Shown: one piece after another, positions 15,364 to 21,746 of the stretch
Position numbering within the stretch: the stretch's first letter is position 1
How the letters are laid out: each line of letters opens with the position of its first letter
DNA from: Oxalobacteraceae bacterium UBA6704
Lineage (GTDB): Bacteria; Pseudomonadota; Gammaproteobacteria; Burkholderiales; Burkholderiaceae_D
Length of the DNA: 21,937 nucleotides
Direction: 5' to 3'
Assembly (NCBI GenBank): GCA_002454505.1
Contig: DKJA01000153.1
Location: forward strand, 1-21,937
The notes under the pieces: model-generated
What the model saw: only the letters and a program-made list of their open reading frames with translations
The model's database searches: none
Told to the model about the DNA's origin: nothing
Position numbers and translations under genes: made by a program

Positions 15364-15951
15364 ATGCTGCATATCGTCGATGATGAAGAAGTGGTGCGCG
15401 ACTCGCTGTCGTGGCTGGCCTCGTCGCGCGCCATTCCCGCCGCCACCTACGATTGCGGTGCCAAGTTTCTCGCCTGGGTCGAGACGGGCCAGTTCGACGC
15501 CGACGGCGACTGCGTGCTGCTGGACGTGCGCATGCCCGACATGAACGGCATGGCCGTGTTCGACCAGCTGGCCGCGCGCGGCCTGACGCAGCGGCTGCCG
15601 GTGATTTTTCTCACCGGTCACGGCGACGTGCCGATGGCCGTCGACACGCTCAAGCGGGGCGCCTTTGATTTTTTCGAGAAGCCGTTCAACGACAACGACC
15701 TGATGGACCGCGTGCAGGAAGGCCTGGCCAAGTCGCTGGACGCCAGTGCCAGCGTGGCGGTGCACGCGCGGCTGGCCACGCTGTCGTCGCGCGAACGGGA
15801 GGTGCTGGAACTGATCCTGGCCGGCAAGATGAACAAGGTGGTCGCCGACGAGCTGGGCATCAGCATGCGCACGGTGGAAGTGCACCGCGCCCACATCTTC
15901 GACAAGATGCAGGTGAAGACGGCCGTCGAGCTGGCCGGCCTGCTGAAGTAA
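15364..15951 (+). CDS. dctR: Response regulator, NarL/FixJ type (DctR-like)
   Basis: This 195-aa transcription factor should be phosphorylated by the upstream kinase and activate dctPQM. The receiver domain (about 1-115) has the acidic pair D6/D7 (IVDDEE), the phospho-acceptor D54 (LLDVRMPDMNG), the switch Thr in FLTGHGD, and K in FEKPF. A LuxR-type helix-turn-helix occupies about 130-195 (LSSREREVLELILAGK, then SMRTVEVHRAHIFDKM). There is no AAA+ domain, so it is the sigma-70-type DctR associated with TRAP systems, not the sigma-54 activator DctD. I chose the ATG at 15364 over an upstream TTG because GGAGAAA lies 6 bp before it and the receiver starts immediately. It is 4 bp from the following ATPase gene. 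Confidence 0.92.
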   Translation: MLHIVDDEEVVRDSLSWLASSRAIPAATYDCGAKFLAWVETGQFDADGDCVLLDVRMPDMNGMAVFDQLAARGLTQRLPVIFLTGHGDVPMAVDTLKRGAFDFFEKPFNDNDLMDRVQEGLAKSLDASASVAVHARLATLSSREREVLELILAGKMNKVVADELGISMRTVEVHRAHIFDKMQVKTAVELAGLLK

Positions 15952-15955
15952 GGCG

Positions 15956-16714
15956 ATGGCGCTGTCGTCCAGCTTCGCGATCGACCTGCGGCTGCGGCGC
16001 GACGCGGTGCCGGATTTCGGCGCGTATCCGTTTTCGCTGCCGGCCATCCGGCACCTGGACGAGCTGCGCTTCCACCCGGCCGTCACGTTCATCGTCGGCG
16101 AGAACGGCACCGGCAAGTCCACGCTGCTTGAGGCGATCGCCGTCGCGCTGGGCTTCAATGCGGAGGGCGGCAGCCGCAATTTTCACTTCGATACGCGGGC
16201 ATCGCACTCGGTGCTGCACGAGTACCTCACGATTGCCAAGGGCTACCGGCGGCCGCGGGATGGGTTCTTCCTGCGCGCCGAGAGCTTCTTCAACGTCGCC
16301 ACCTATATCGAAAAGCTCGACGAGGAGCGGGACGGCGGACCGTCCGTGATCCGCTCCTACGGCGGCCGCTCGCTGCACGAGCAGTCGCATGGCGAATCGT
16401 TCATGGCGCTGCTGACGCAGCGGTTCCGCGGCCAGGGCCTGTATGTGCTGGACGAGCCGGAAGCGGCGCTGTCCCCGCAGCGCCAGCTGGCCGCGCTGTC
16501 GCGCATCCACCAGCTGGTGAAGGCCGGCTCGCAATTCATCATCGCCACCCACTCGCCGATCCTGATGGCCTACCCCGACGCGCGCATCTACGCCTGCCTG
16601 CCCGACGGCCTGCGCCGCACCGATTACACCGATACCGAGCATTACCAGGTCACGCACGATTTCCTGGCCAATCCCCAGCGGATGCTGGATGTGCTGCTGG
16701 ACGAGGAGGACTGA
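15956..16714 (+). CDS. AAA/ABC-type ATPase, single domain (COG3910-like), function unknown
   Basis: This 252-aa soluble ATPase has a complete ABC-like nucleotide-binding site: Walker A GENGTGKST (residues 48-56), a signature-like HGESF (about 145), Walker B GLYVLDEPEAAL (D166-E167), and the switch histidine in IIATHSP (H199). No membrane segments, nuclease or TOPRIM domain are attached, and there is no long coiled coil, so it is neither a transporter subunit nor a RecF/OLD nuclease. Its size and the YPFSLPAIRHLDEL N-terminal strand resemble a family of predicted ATPases (COG3910) recalled from memory, with no established role. It starts 4 bp after dctR and ends 3 bp before the DUF3052 gene, so it is almost certainly in the dctSR transcript. 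Whether it takes part in dicarboxylate control is unknown. Confidence 0.85.
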   Translation: MALSSSFAIDLRLRRDAVPDFGAYPFSLPAIRHLDELRFHPAVTFIVGENGTGKSTLLEAIAVALGFNAEGGSRNFHFDTRASHSVLHEYLTIAKGYRRPRDGFFLRAESFFNVATYIEKLDEERDGGPSVIRSYGGRSLHEQSHGESFMALLTQRFRGQGLYVLDEPEAALSPQRQLAALSRIHQLVKAGSQFIIATHSPILMAYPDARIYACLPDGLRRTDYTDTEHYQVTHDFLANPQRMLDVLLDEED

Positions 16715-16717
16715 GCC

Positions 16718-17092
16718 ATGCCCGAGAAAACCATTGCCGACAAGCTGTACGTAAAGAACGCCGCCACCATCGCCGTGCTGAATGCGGACGCCGCCAACGC
16801 GCTCGTGACGTCGCAACTGCCGCCGGAAAAACTGGTGGCGGACGGCCCCGCCGACCTGGTGCTGCTGTTCGCCCGCAGCCAGGCCGAGCTCGAAGCGCTG
16901 CTGCCCGGCGCGAAAGGCCGGCTGGCACCAAAAGGCGCGCTGTGGGTAGGCTACGTGAAAGGCACATCGAAGGGGCGCAGCGACCTGCACCGCGACACCA
17001 TCGGCGCCTACGCCGCCACCATCGGCCTCGACACCGTGGCCATCATGTCGATCGACGCCGACTGGTCGGCGCTGCGGCTGAAGGCGGTATAG
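16718..17092 (+). CDS. DUF3052-like small protein
   Basis: This 124-aa soluble protein starts MPEKTIADKLYVKNAATIAV, with a second half that includes LWVGYVKGTSKGRSDLHRDT and an AIMSIDADWSALRLK end. The layout (KL..K n-terminus, DLVLLFARSQAEL, W..Y.KG.SK..SDL, DDxWSALR-type end) matches the DUF3052 family as I recall it. These are roughly 120-140-aa proteins of unknown function in which the SAM-dependent-methyltransferase-like core lacks an obvious active site. No signal peptide or cysteine is seen. It lies 3 bp after the ATPase gene and is the last member of the dctS-dctR-ATPase run. The stop TAG is 2 bp from the first copy of the GTGTCC repeat pair, which may serve as its transcript end. Confidence 0.75.
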   Translation: MPEKTIADKLYVKNAATIAVLNADAANALVTSQLPPEKLVADGPADLVLLFARSQAELEALLPGAKGRLAPKGALWVGYVKGTSKGRSDLHRDTIGAYAATIGLDTVAIMSIDADWSALRLKAV

Positions 17093-17094
17093 CC

Positions 17095-17150
17095 GAGTTC
17101 GTGTCCAACTTTGCAACCTTGGGGTCAACCCTGTTTTTGGACACGAGCTC
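17095..17150. repeat. GTGTCC-family palindromic repeat, copy A
   Basis: The outer arms GAGTTCGTGTCC and GGACACGAGCTC pair with one mismatch. The centre has GGGGTCAACCC. It reads as the reverse complement of copy B (17177-17222) with a small insertion and a few substitutions, so the two face each other. It is unrelated in sequence to R1-R5. Confidence 0.8.
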
Positions 17151-17176
17151 AAGTGTATTGAAACGCGTGTACAGCC

Positions 17177-17222
17177 GAGCTCGTGTCCACTTTTGGGGTT
17201 GACCCCATGGTGGACACGAACA
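17177..17222. repeat. GTGTCC-family palindromic repeat, copy B
   Basis: This is a nested palindrome: outer arms CGTGTCCAC / GTGGACACG (9 bp, perfect) and inner GGGGT-TG-ACCCC. It stands 26 bp from copy A in the opposite orientation and 9 bp from the stop codon of the convergent minus-strand gene. The pair separates two convergent transcripts and could terminate both, though no T-tract is present. Confidence 0.82.
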
Positions 17223-17231
17223 CAGCCGTAG

Positions 17232-18776
17232 TTAATCGGCCACATGCCGCGCCAGCGCCCACAGCACATGCTCGCGCACCAGCTCCGACGGGTGATCGAG
17301 CCGCGATCGCAGCGCCGCCACCAGCACGGGATCGCCCTGCGCCGTCGCGGCGGCATTGCCCAGCCCAACGGCGATATTGCGCAGCCATCGCTCGTGGCCG
17401 ATGCGGCGGATCGGGCTGCCTTCCATGCGGCGGTTGAAGTCGTCCTCGCTCCAGGCGAACAGTTCTACCATGCTCGCGTCGCCCAGGCCGTGGCGCTCGT
17501 CGAAGTCGGGCAGCGTGGCGCGCTGGGCGAACTTGTTCCACGGGCAGGCCGTCTGGCAGTCGTCGCAGCCGTACACGCGGTTGCCGATCAGGGGCCGGAA
17601 TTCCTCGGGGATCGCGCCTTTCAGCTCGATCGTCAGGTAGGAGATGCAGCGCCGCGCATCGAGCCGGCCGGGGGCGACGATCGCCTGCGTGGGGCACACG
17701 TCGATGCAGGCGGTGCACTGGCCGCAGCGGGGTTCCGTCGGCGCATCGACGGGCAGCGGCAGGTCGATCAGGATCTCGCCCATGAAGAACATCGAGCCGG
17801 CGCTGCGGTTGATCAGCAGCGTGTGCTTGCCGCGCCAGCCGAGGCCGGATTTCTCGGCCAGCGGCAGCTCCATCACGGGCGCGGAATCGGTGAACACGCG
17901 GTAGCCGAAGGTGCCGATCTCTTTCTGGATGCGGTCGGCCAGCGCCTGCGCCGCGTTGTGCGCGATGTTCAGCACGGTCTGGATCAGCTGTTCCTTGTCG
18001 CCGCGGAACTCGGGCAGCGACGCATCGTAGTCGCGCAGGATTTCCAGGCCGGACGGGAATTCCGCCGTGATCAGGCTGCGCACGCGCTCGACCACTTCGT
18101 GGATGTTGACGTCGCCCACGATGTGCGGACGGCGGTGCGGCGCCAGCAGCCGGTCGACGAGCGTCTGCAGCCGGTCCGCCTCCTTGATGATCACCTGCGT
18201 GTATTCGCGCAACTGCTGCAGGTGCAGCGGCGGCAGTTCCATCTCCAGCAGCTGCGCCGCGCCGCGAATGCCGCCCAGCGGGTTCTTGATCTCGTGCGCC
18301 AGGTTGCGGATCAGTTCCTTGTTGACCTGGCTCTGGTCCAGCAGGCGCTCCTCGCGGTCCAGCTTCATCTGCTGCACGGTTTCGCGCAGTTCCAGCAGCA
18401 CGGCGTCGGCAGGATCGTCCAGCGCGCTGGCGATCGTGTGCACGTGCAGCGGCTCGCGGTTGATGCGCTCCAGCGTCAGCTCCTGGCGCAGGTCGGAGAA
18501 CTTGTGCGCGCGGGCCTGCGCGATCACGTGCTCCAGTTCGACCGGATGCGTGAACAGGTCGCACAGCCGCTGGCGGGAGAGCGCTTTGAGCGAGCTCTCC
18601 AGCATGTTTTCGGCCGCCGCGTTGGCGTAGGCGATACGGCCGTCCGCGTCGACGATCACCACGGCCGAGGCGAGCAGGCCCAGCCCGCCCAGTTCCGGTC
18701 CCGCGGCCGATTGCGCACGGGGGATGGCGCCCGCTGCCGCGGCGGCGGCACGGGCGATATTGGTCACTATTTTCAT
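17232..18776 (-). CDS. In-frame chimera: NtrB (GlnL) N-terminal part fused to QueG C-terminal part
   Basis: This 514-aa ORF joins two unrelated enzymes. Residues 1-278 are the nitrogen sensor kinase NtrB: PAS (about 35-110), HisKA with H161 (RNLAHEIKNPLGGIRG), and the start of the ATPase domain as far as the N-box (LNIAHNAAQAL). The D/G-boxes that bind ATP are missing. From about L279 (LADRIQKEIGTFGYRVF) it is epoxyqueuosine reductase QueG, the last enzyme of queuosine tRNA modification: DSAPV with the likely catalytic acid D297, the first 4Fe-4S set C351/C354/C357/C361, the second around C377/C404/C407/C411, and C-terminal HEAT-like helices to 514. The QueG N-terminal ~120 residues, which help bind cobalamin, are absent. 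Its ATG overlaps the DUF4124 stop (ATGA), as expected for ntrB after glnA; ntrC should follow but does not. Neither activity is likely to survive. Genomic deletion or misassembly are both possible. Confidence 0.92.
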   Translation of the reverse strand: MKIVTNIARAAAAAAGAIPRAQSAAGPELGGLGLLASAVVIVDADGRIAYANAAAENMLESSLKALSRQRLCDLFTHPVELEHVIAQARAHKFSDLRQELTLERINREPLHVHTIASALDDPADAVLLELRETVQQMKLDREERLLDQSQVNKELIRNLAHEIKNPLGGIRGAAQLLEMELPPLHLQQLREYTQVIIKEADRLQTLVDRLLAPHRRPHIVGDVNIHEVVERVRSLITAEFPSGLEILRDYDASLPEFRGDKEQLIQTVLNIAHNAAQALADRIQKEIGTFGYRVFTDSAPVMELPLAEKSGLGWRGKHTLLINRSAGSMFFMGEILIDLPLPVDAPTEPRCGQCTACIDVCPTQAIVAPGRLDARRCISYLTIELKGAIPEEFRPLIGNRVYGCDDCQTACPWNKFAQRATLPDFDERHGLGDASMVELFAWSEDDFNRRMEGSPIRRIGHERWLRNIAVGLGNAAATAQGDPVLVAALRSRLDHPSELVREHVLWALARHVAD

Positions 18777-19261
18777 CGTATGTTCGCGATTTCCCGCTTC
18801 AGTGCTTCCACGTTCTGTTCCGAGCGGGCGATCGAATCGCGCAGGCTGGCCACCCGCTCCTGGTACTTGGCGTAGTTGCGCTCGTCGCCGCGCCGTTCCG
18901 GTTCGCCGTTGTTGAATTCACGGCGCAGTTCGCCAAGCTTCTGCGTTTCGGCGTTCAGTTCGTCGGCGAGGATCTGGCGCCGGTCGGCGTCGCGGGCCCG
19001 CTGTTCCGCGCTGTTCACGCGGGGGAACGAGGACGGCGTGGCGGCAGCGGCGGCGGCCGGTGGCCGGGCCCGGGTTGCGCCTTCGCGCGGCGGCGGTGCC
19101 GGAATGGCCGCGGCCGGCAGGTCCAGCGCCACGCAGTTGCTGCCCTTCTTCCTGTCCGTGTATTCCTTGTGGCCGGTGGCATCCGTGCAGCGGTAGATCT
19201 GTGCCTGCGCGGAAGTGGCGGCCAGCAGTAATAAAGAGGGAAGAATCCGGCGAATGATCAT
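18773..19261 (-). CDS. DUF4124-domain periplasmic protein
   Basis: This 162-aa protein has a Sec signal peptide (MIIRRILPSLLLLAATSAQA, cut before QIYRC). A short DUF4124 domain follows (IYRCTDATGHKEYTDRKKG), then a Pro/Ala-rich linker (about 50-85), then a charged helical C-terminus (about 90-160) likely to form a coiled coil. DUF4124 proteins are exported and their function is unknown. Two cysteines in the mature domain (IYRC and SNC) could form a disulfide. I chose the ATG at 19261 because the signal peptide begins there; the frame extends only 6 codons further. It lies between the glnA terminator and the ntrB part, overlapping the latter by 4 bp (ATGA). That is a common position for this gene in betaproteobacterial glnA loci, recalled without a search. 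Confidence 0.85.
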   Translation of the reverse strand: MIIRRILPSLLLLAATSAQAQIYRCTDATGHKEYTDRKKGSNCVALDLPAAAIPAPPPREGATRARPPAAAAAATPSSFPRVNSAEQRARDADRRQILADELNAETQKLGELRREFNNGEPERRGDERNYAKYQERVASLRDSIARSEQNVEALKREIANIR

Positions 19262-19282
19262 GCCCCGACTATACAACATCCG

Positions 19283-19320
19283 AAAAAAAACGCGGGGAAG
19301 GCAGCCGCCGTCCCCGCGTT
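19283..19320 (-). terminator. Intrinsic terminator after glnA
   Basis: On the minus strand AACGCGGGGA and TCCCCGCGTT form a perfect 10-bp stem around an 11-12-nt loop, followed by a run of eight T. It is 36 bp downstream of the glnA stop and 22 bp before the DUF4124 start. It would uncouple most glnA transcription from the DUF4124/ntrB genes, leaving them to read-through or a weak local promoter. Confidence 0.95.
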
Positions 19321-19356
19321 GTGGTTACCGGTACTGAAGTGCCGGTAGCGTCGCCA

Positions 19357-20772
19357 TTACAGCGAGTAGTACATGTCGAATTCGACCGGGTGCGTGGTCA
19401 TGCGCATGCGCGTAACTTCCGTCATTTTCAGTTCCAGGTAGGCATCGATCATCGAATCGGTGAACACGCCGCCGCGGGTCAGGAACTCGCGGTCCTTGTT
19501 CAGCGCGTCCAGCGCTTCTTCCAGCGAAGCGCAGACGGTCGGGATCAGCGCGTCTTCTTCCGGCGGCAGGTGGTACAGGTCTTTCGACGCTGCTTCGCCC
19601 GGGTGGATCTTGTTCTGCACACCGTCCAGGCCGGCCATCATCAGCGCCGCGAAGCACAGGTAAGGGTTGGCCAGCGGGTCCGGGAAGCGCGTCTCGATGC
19701 GGCGGCCTTTCGGGTTCGCCACGTGCGGGATGCGGATCGATGCGGAGCGGTTGCGCGCCGAGTAAGCCAGTTTCACCGGTGCCTCGTAGCCTGGCACCAG
19801 GCGCTTGTACGAGTTGGTGCCCGGGTTGGTGATCGCGTTCAGCGCCTTGGCGTGCTTGATGATGCCGCCGATGTAGTACAGCGCGAAGTCGGACAGGCCG
19901 GCATAGCCGTCGCCGGCGAACAGGTTCTTGCCGTCTTTCCAGATCGACTGGTGCACGTGCATGCCCGAGCCGTTGTCGCCGACGACCGGTTTCGGCATGA
20001 AGGTGGCCGTCTTGCCGTAGCTGTGCGCCACGTTCCAGACGACGTATTTCAGGTTCTGCGTCCAGTCGGCGCGCTCGACCAGCGTCGAGAACTTGGTGCC
20101 GATTTCATTCTGGCCGGCGCCGGCCACTTCGTGGTGGTGCACTTCGACCGGGATGCCCATCGATTCAAGGATCAGGCACATTTCCGAGCGCATGTCCTGG
20201 AACGAATCGACCGGTGGCACTGGGAAGTAGCCGCCCTTGACGGTCGGACGGTGGCCGCTGTTGCCGCCTTCGATGTCCTTGTCGGTCGACCACGACGCTT
20301 CGTCGGAATCGATCTGCACTTTCGCGCCGGACATGTCGATCTTCCACTTCACGGAGTCGAAGATGAAGAATTCAGGTTCCGGACCGAAGTAGGCGGTGTC
20401 GCCCAGGCCGGAGGACTTCAGGTAGGCTTCGGCGCGCTTGGCGATCGAGCGCGGGTCGCGGTCGTAGCCCTTGCCGTCCGACGGTTCGATCACGTCGCAC
20501 TGCATGAACAGCGTGGTTTCTTCCATGAACGGGTCGATGTTCGCGGTGTTCGGATCGGGGATCAGCAGCATGTCGGATGCTTCGATGCCTTTCCAGCCGG
20601 CGATGGAGGAACCGTCGAAGGCATGGCCGCTTTCGAACTTGTCGATATCGAAGTGCGATACAGGCACGGTGACGTGCTGCTCTTTACCACGGGTATCGGC
20701 GAAACGGAAATCAACGAATTTGACTTCGTTGTCTTTTACCATCTTCAGAACTTCTTCGGCGGTCATTGCCAT
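19357..20772 (-). CDS. glnA: Glutamine synthetase, type I (GSI-beta)
   Basis: This 471-aa dodecameric enzyme makes glutamine from glutamate, ammonia and ATP, the entry point of nitrogen assimilation. The beta-Grasp N-terminal domain (about 15-100, VDFRFADTRGKEQHV) includes the Asp-50-type loop (FDGSSIAGWK). The catalytic domain has the metal and substrate residues in FGPEPEFFIFD, EVHHHEVAGAGQNEI, NGSGMHVHQSIW, and the NPGTNSYKRLVPGYEAPV glutamate flap. The adenylylation tyrosine is Y400 in KDLYHLPPEE, so GlnE control is expected. Length and the extra insert typical of GSI-beta agree. The ATG at 20772 is preceded by GGAG at 9 bp. The upstream region has a sigma-54 promoter and NtrC-like sites; downstream is a strong terminator. 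There are no anomalies in the gene itself. Confidence 0.98.
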   Translation of the reverse strand: MAMTAEEVLKMVKDNEVKFVDFRFADTRGKEQHVTVPVSHFDIDKFESGHAFDGSSIAGWKGIEASDMLLIPDPNTANIDPFMEETTLFMQCDVIEPSDGKGYDRDPRSIAKRAEAYLKSSGLGDTAYFGPEPEFFIFDSVKWKIDMSGAKVQIDSDEASWSTDKDIEGGNSGHRPTVKGGYFPVPPVDSFQDMRSEMCLILESMGIPVEVHHHEVAGAGQNEIGTKFSTLVERADWTQNLKYVVWNVAHSYGKTATFMPKPVVGDNGSGMHVHQSIWKDGKNLFAGDGYAGLSDFALYYIGGIIKHAKALNAITNPGTNSYKRLVPGYEAPVKLAYSARNRSASIRIPHVANPKGRRIETRFPDPLANPYLCFAALMMAGLDGVQNKIHPGEAASKDLYHLPPEEDALIPTVCASLEEALDALNKDREFLTRGGVFTDSMIDAYLELKMTEVTRMRMTTHPVEFDMYYSL

Positions 20773-20834
20773 GCGTATCTCCTAAGTGAAAGGGCTGCCG
20801 ACACCGTGGTGCGGCGGTAACTCGGTACCTGTAA

Positions 20835-20852
20835 AAGCGAGAACTGTGCCAG
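20835..20852 (-). promoter_or_regulatory. Sigma-54 (RpoN) promoter for glnA
   Basis: On the minus strand TGGCACAGTTCTCGCTTT fits the -24/-12 consensus TGGCACG-N4-TTGCW. The invariant GG (20849-20850) and GC (20837-20838) are separated by exactly 10 bp, and TGGCAC is complete. Transcription would start near 20826, about 54 bp before the glnA ATG. This implies activation by an enhancer-binding protein, in practice NtrC. Confidence 0.8.
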
Positions 20853-20940
20853 CGTAAAGCGACTATCCTTATGCGGCGAGTTCCATTGATCTTGCACGCA
20901 ACGGAATCTAAAATCGTCGGTGGGTGTCCCGCCGCCGGTT

Positions 20941-20957
20941 TGCACCACGATTGCGCA
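20941..20957. promoter_or_regulatory. NtrC-type enhancer site 1 upstream of glnA
   Basis: TGCACC-N5-GGTGCA is the NtrC dyad consensus. This site matches 10 of the 12 defined bases (TGCACCACGATTGCGCA). It lies about 120 bp upstream of the predicted sigma-54 start, a normal enhancer distance. Confidence 0.65.
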
Positions 20958-20996
20958 GCGATCGTTGCGCCCGATTTTGGTGCGGCGCGGGTATTT

Positions 20997-21013
20997 TGCA
21001 CCAGATTTGGGCG
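20997..21013. promoter_or_regulatory. NtrC-type enhancer site 2 (weaker) upstream of glnA
   Basis: One half-site is perfect (TGCACC) and the other degenerate (TGGGCG), for 9 of 12 defined bases. Another GGTGC half-site lies between the two. Paired strong and weak NtrC sites are usual at glnA enhancers. It also lies about 100 bp before the rhodanese gene on the other strand. Confidence 0.45.
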
Positions 21014-21110
21014 ATGCGCCCCGAAATGTGGCAGACGTGCGTTGCGGCGGTGGTCTGGCCTAGGCGAACGTCGCCAACGATGAACGAAGATCCAGAGGAC
21101 TTACCGCAAA

Positions 21111-21569
21111 ATGACGACCGCCACCGATATTCTCGACCGCGCCCGCGCACGCGGCGACGCCCTGCCCTATGCTGGCGCAGTCACGCCCCAGGAAGCACAT
21201 ACTTTACTTGAAGAAAATCCGCATGTGCGGCTGATCGACGTGCGCACCAACGCCGAGCGCGACTGGGTCGGCCGCGTGGCGATCGCCGACGCGCAGCATG
21301 GCGCCGTGCAGTGGGCCACCTATCCGGGTGGCGTGCCGAATCCCGAGTTCGTCGCGCAACTGGCCGCGCAAGCAGGCAAGGACGACGTGCTGCTGTTCCT
21401 GTGTCGCTCCGGCGTGCGTTCGCGGCACGCGGCCAAACTGGCTACCGAGAACGGGTTTGCCAATTCGTTCGATATCCTGGAGGGGTTTGAGGGGGACAAG
21501 GATGCCGAGGGGCACCGGAAGACGGTGGGAGGATGGTGCAAGGCGGGCTTGCCGTGGGTGGGGGCCTGA
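21111..21569 (+). CDS. Rhodanese-like domain protein (sulfurtransferase)
   Basis: This 152-aa cytoplasmic single-domain rhodanese begins with a short helical N-terminus (TDILDRARARG), then VTPQEAHTLLEENPHVRLIDVRTNAE with the usual DVR motif. The active loop is CRSGVRS with the catalytic cysteine near residue 104, and GFEGDKDAEGHR follows. A catalytic Cys with this six-residue loop suggests persulfide (thiosulfate or other sulfur donor) transfer; the partner is unknown. GAGG lies about 12 bp before the ATG, slightly long. It is divergent from glnA. The stop codon and preceding Val-Gly-Ala codons lie in sequence that recurs 173 bp downstream in the tandem repeat, so the 3' end may have been shaped by it. 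Confidence 0.9.
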   Translation: MTTATDILDRARARGDALPYAGAVTPQEAHTLLEENPHVRLIDVRTNAERDWVGRVAIADAQHGAVQWATYPGGVPNPEFVAQLAAQAGKDDVLLFLCRSGVRSRHAAKLATENGFANSFDILEGFEGDKDAEGHRKTVGGWCKAGLPWVGA

Positions 21570-21573
21570 CGTT

Positions 21574-21729
21574 GGCTGGGGACTGTCCCTGCAAGGGACT
21601 GTCCCCGGGGTTGCGGTTGAAGTTTGCCAGCCTTCCGCTCAAGTCAAATACAACCCCGGAGCTGCTTTTTCCACGTAACGCCAACGTCAAAAGCAACCCC
21701 GGGGACAGGCCCCTGCGGGGACAGTCCCC
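21574..21729. repeat. Intergenic palindromic repeat, copy R4
   Basis: It starts GGCTGGGGACTGTCCCT and ends with GGGGACAGTCCCC (21717-21729), with a further GGGACTGTCCCC at 21595-21606. It holds two internal arm pairs: GGGGTTG (21607-21613) with CAACCCC (21651-21657), whose inner bases do not match, and TGCTTTT (21663-21669) with AAAAGCA (21689-21695), which match perfectly. It begins 4 bp after the rhodanese stop codon. Confidence 0.9.
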
Positions 21730-21746
21730 GGTGGGCGCCTGACGTT

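Larger units (their letters stand above)
20773..21110. other. Divergent intergenic region between glnA and the rhodanese gene
   Basis: This 338-bp non-coding stretch has the sigma-54 promoter and NtrC-like sites in its glnA half. No sigma-70 promoter for the rhodanese gene could be assigned with confidence, and no ORF with family features is present. There is no repeat copy here, consistent with the repeats favouring 3' ends. Confidence 0.6.

Noticed and set aside
18773..18776. A frameshift between the DUF4124 gene and the ntrB part
   Set aside because: The ATGA overlap is a normal coupled stop/start; both proteins have proper ends there.
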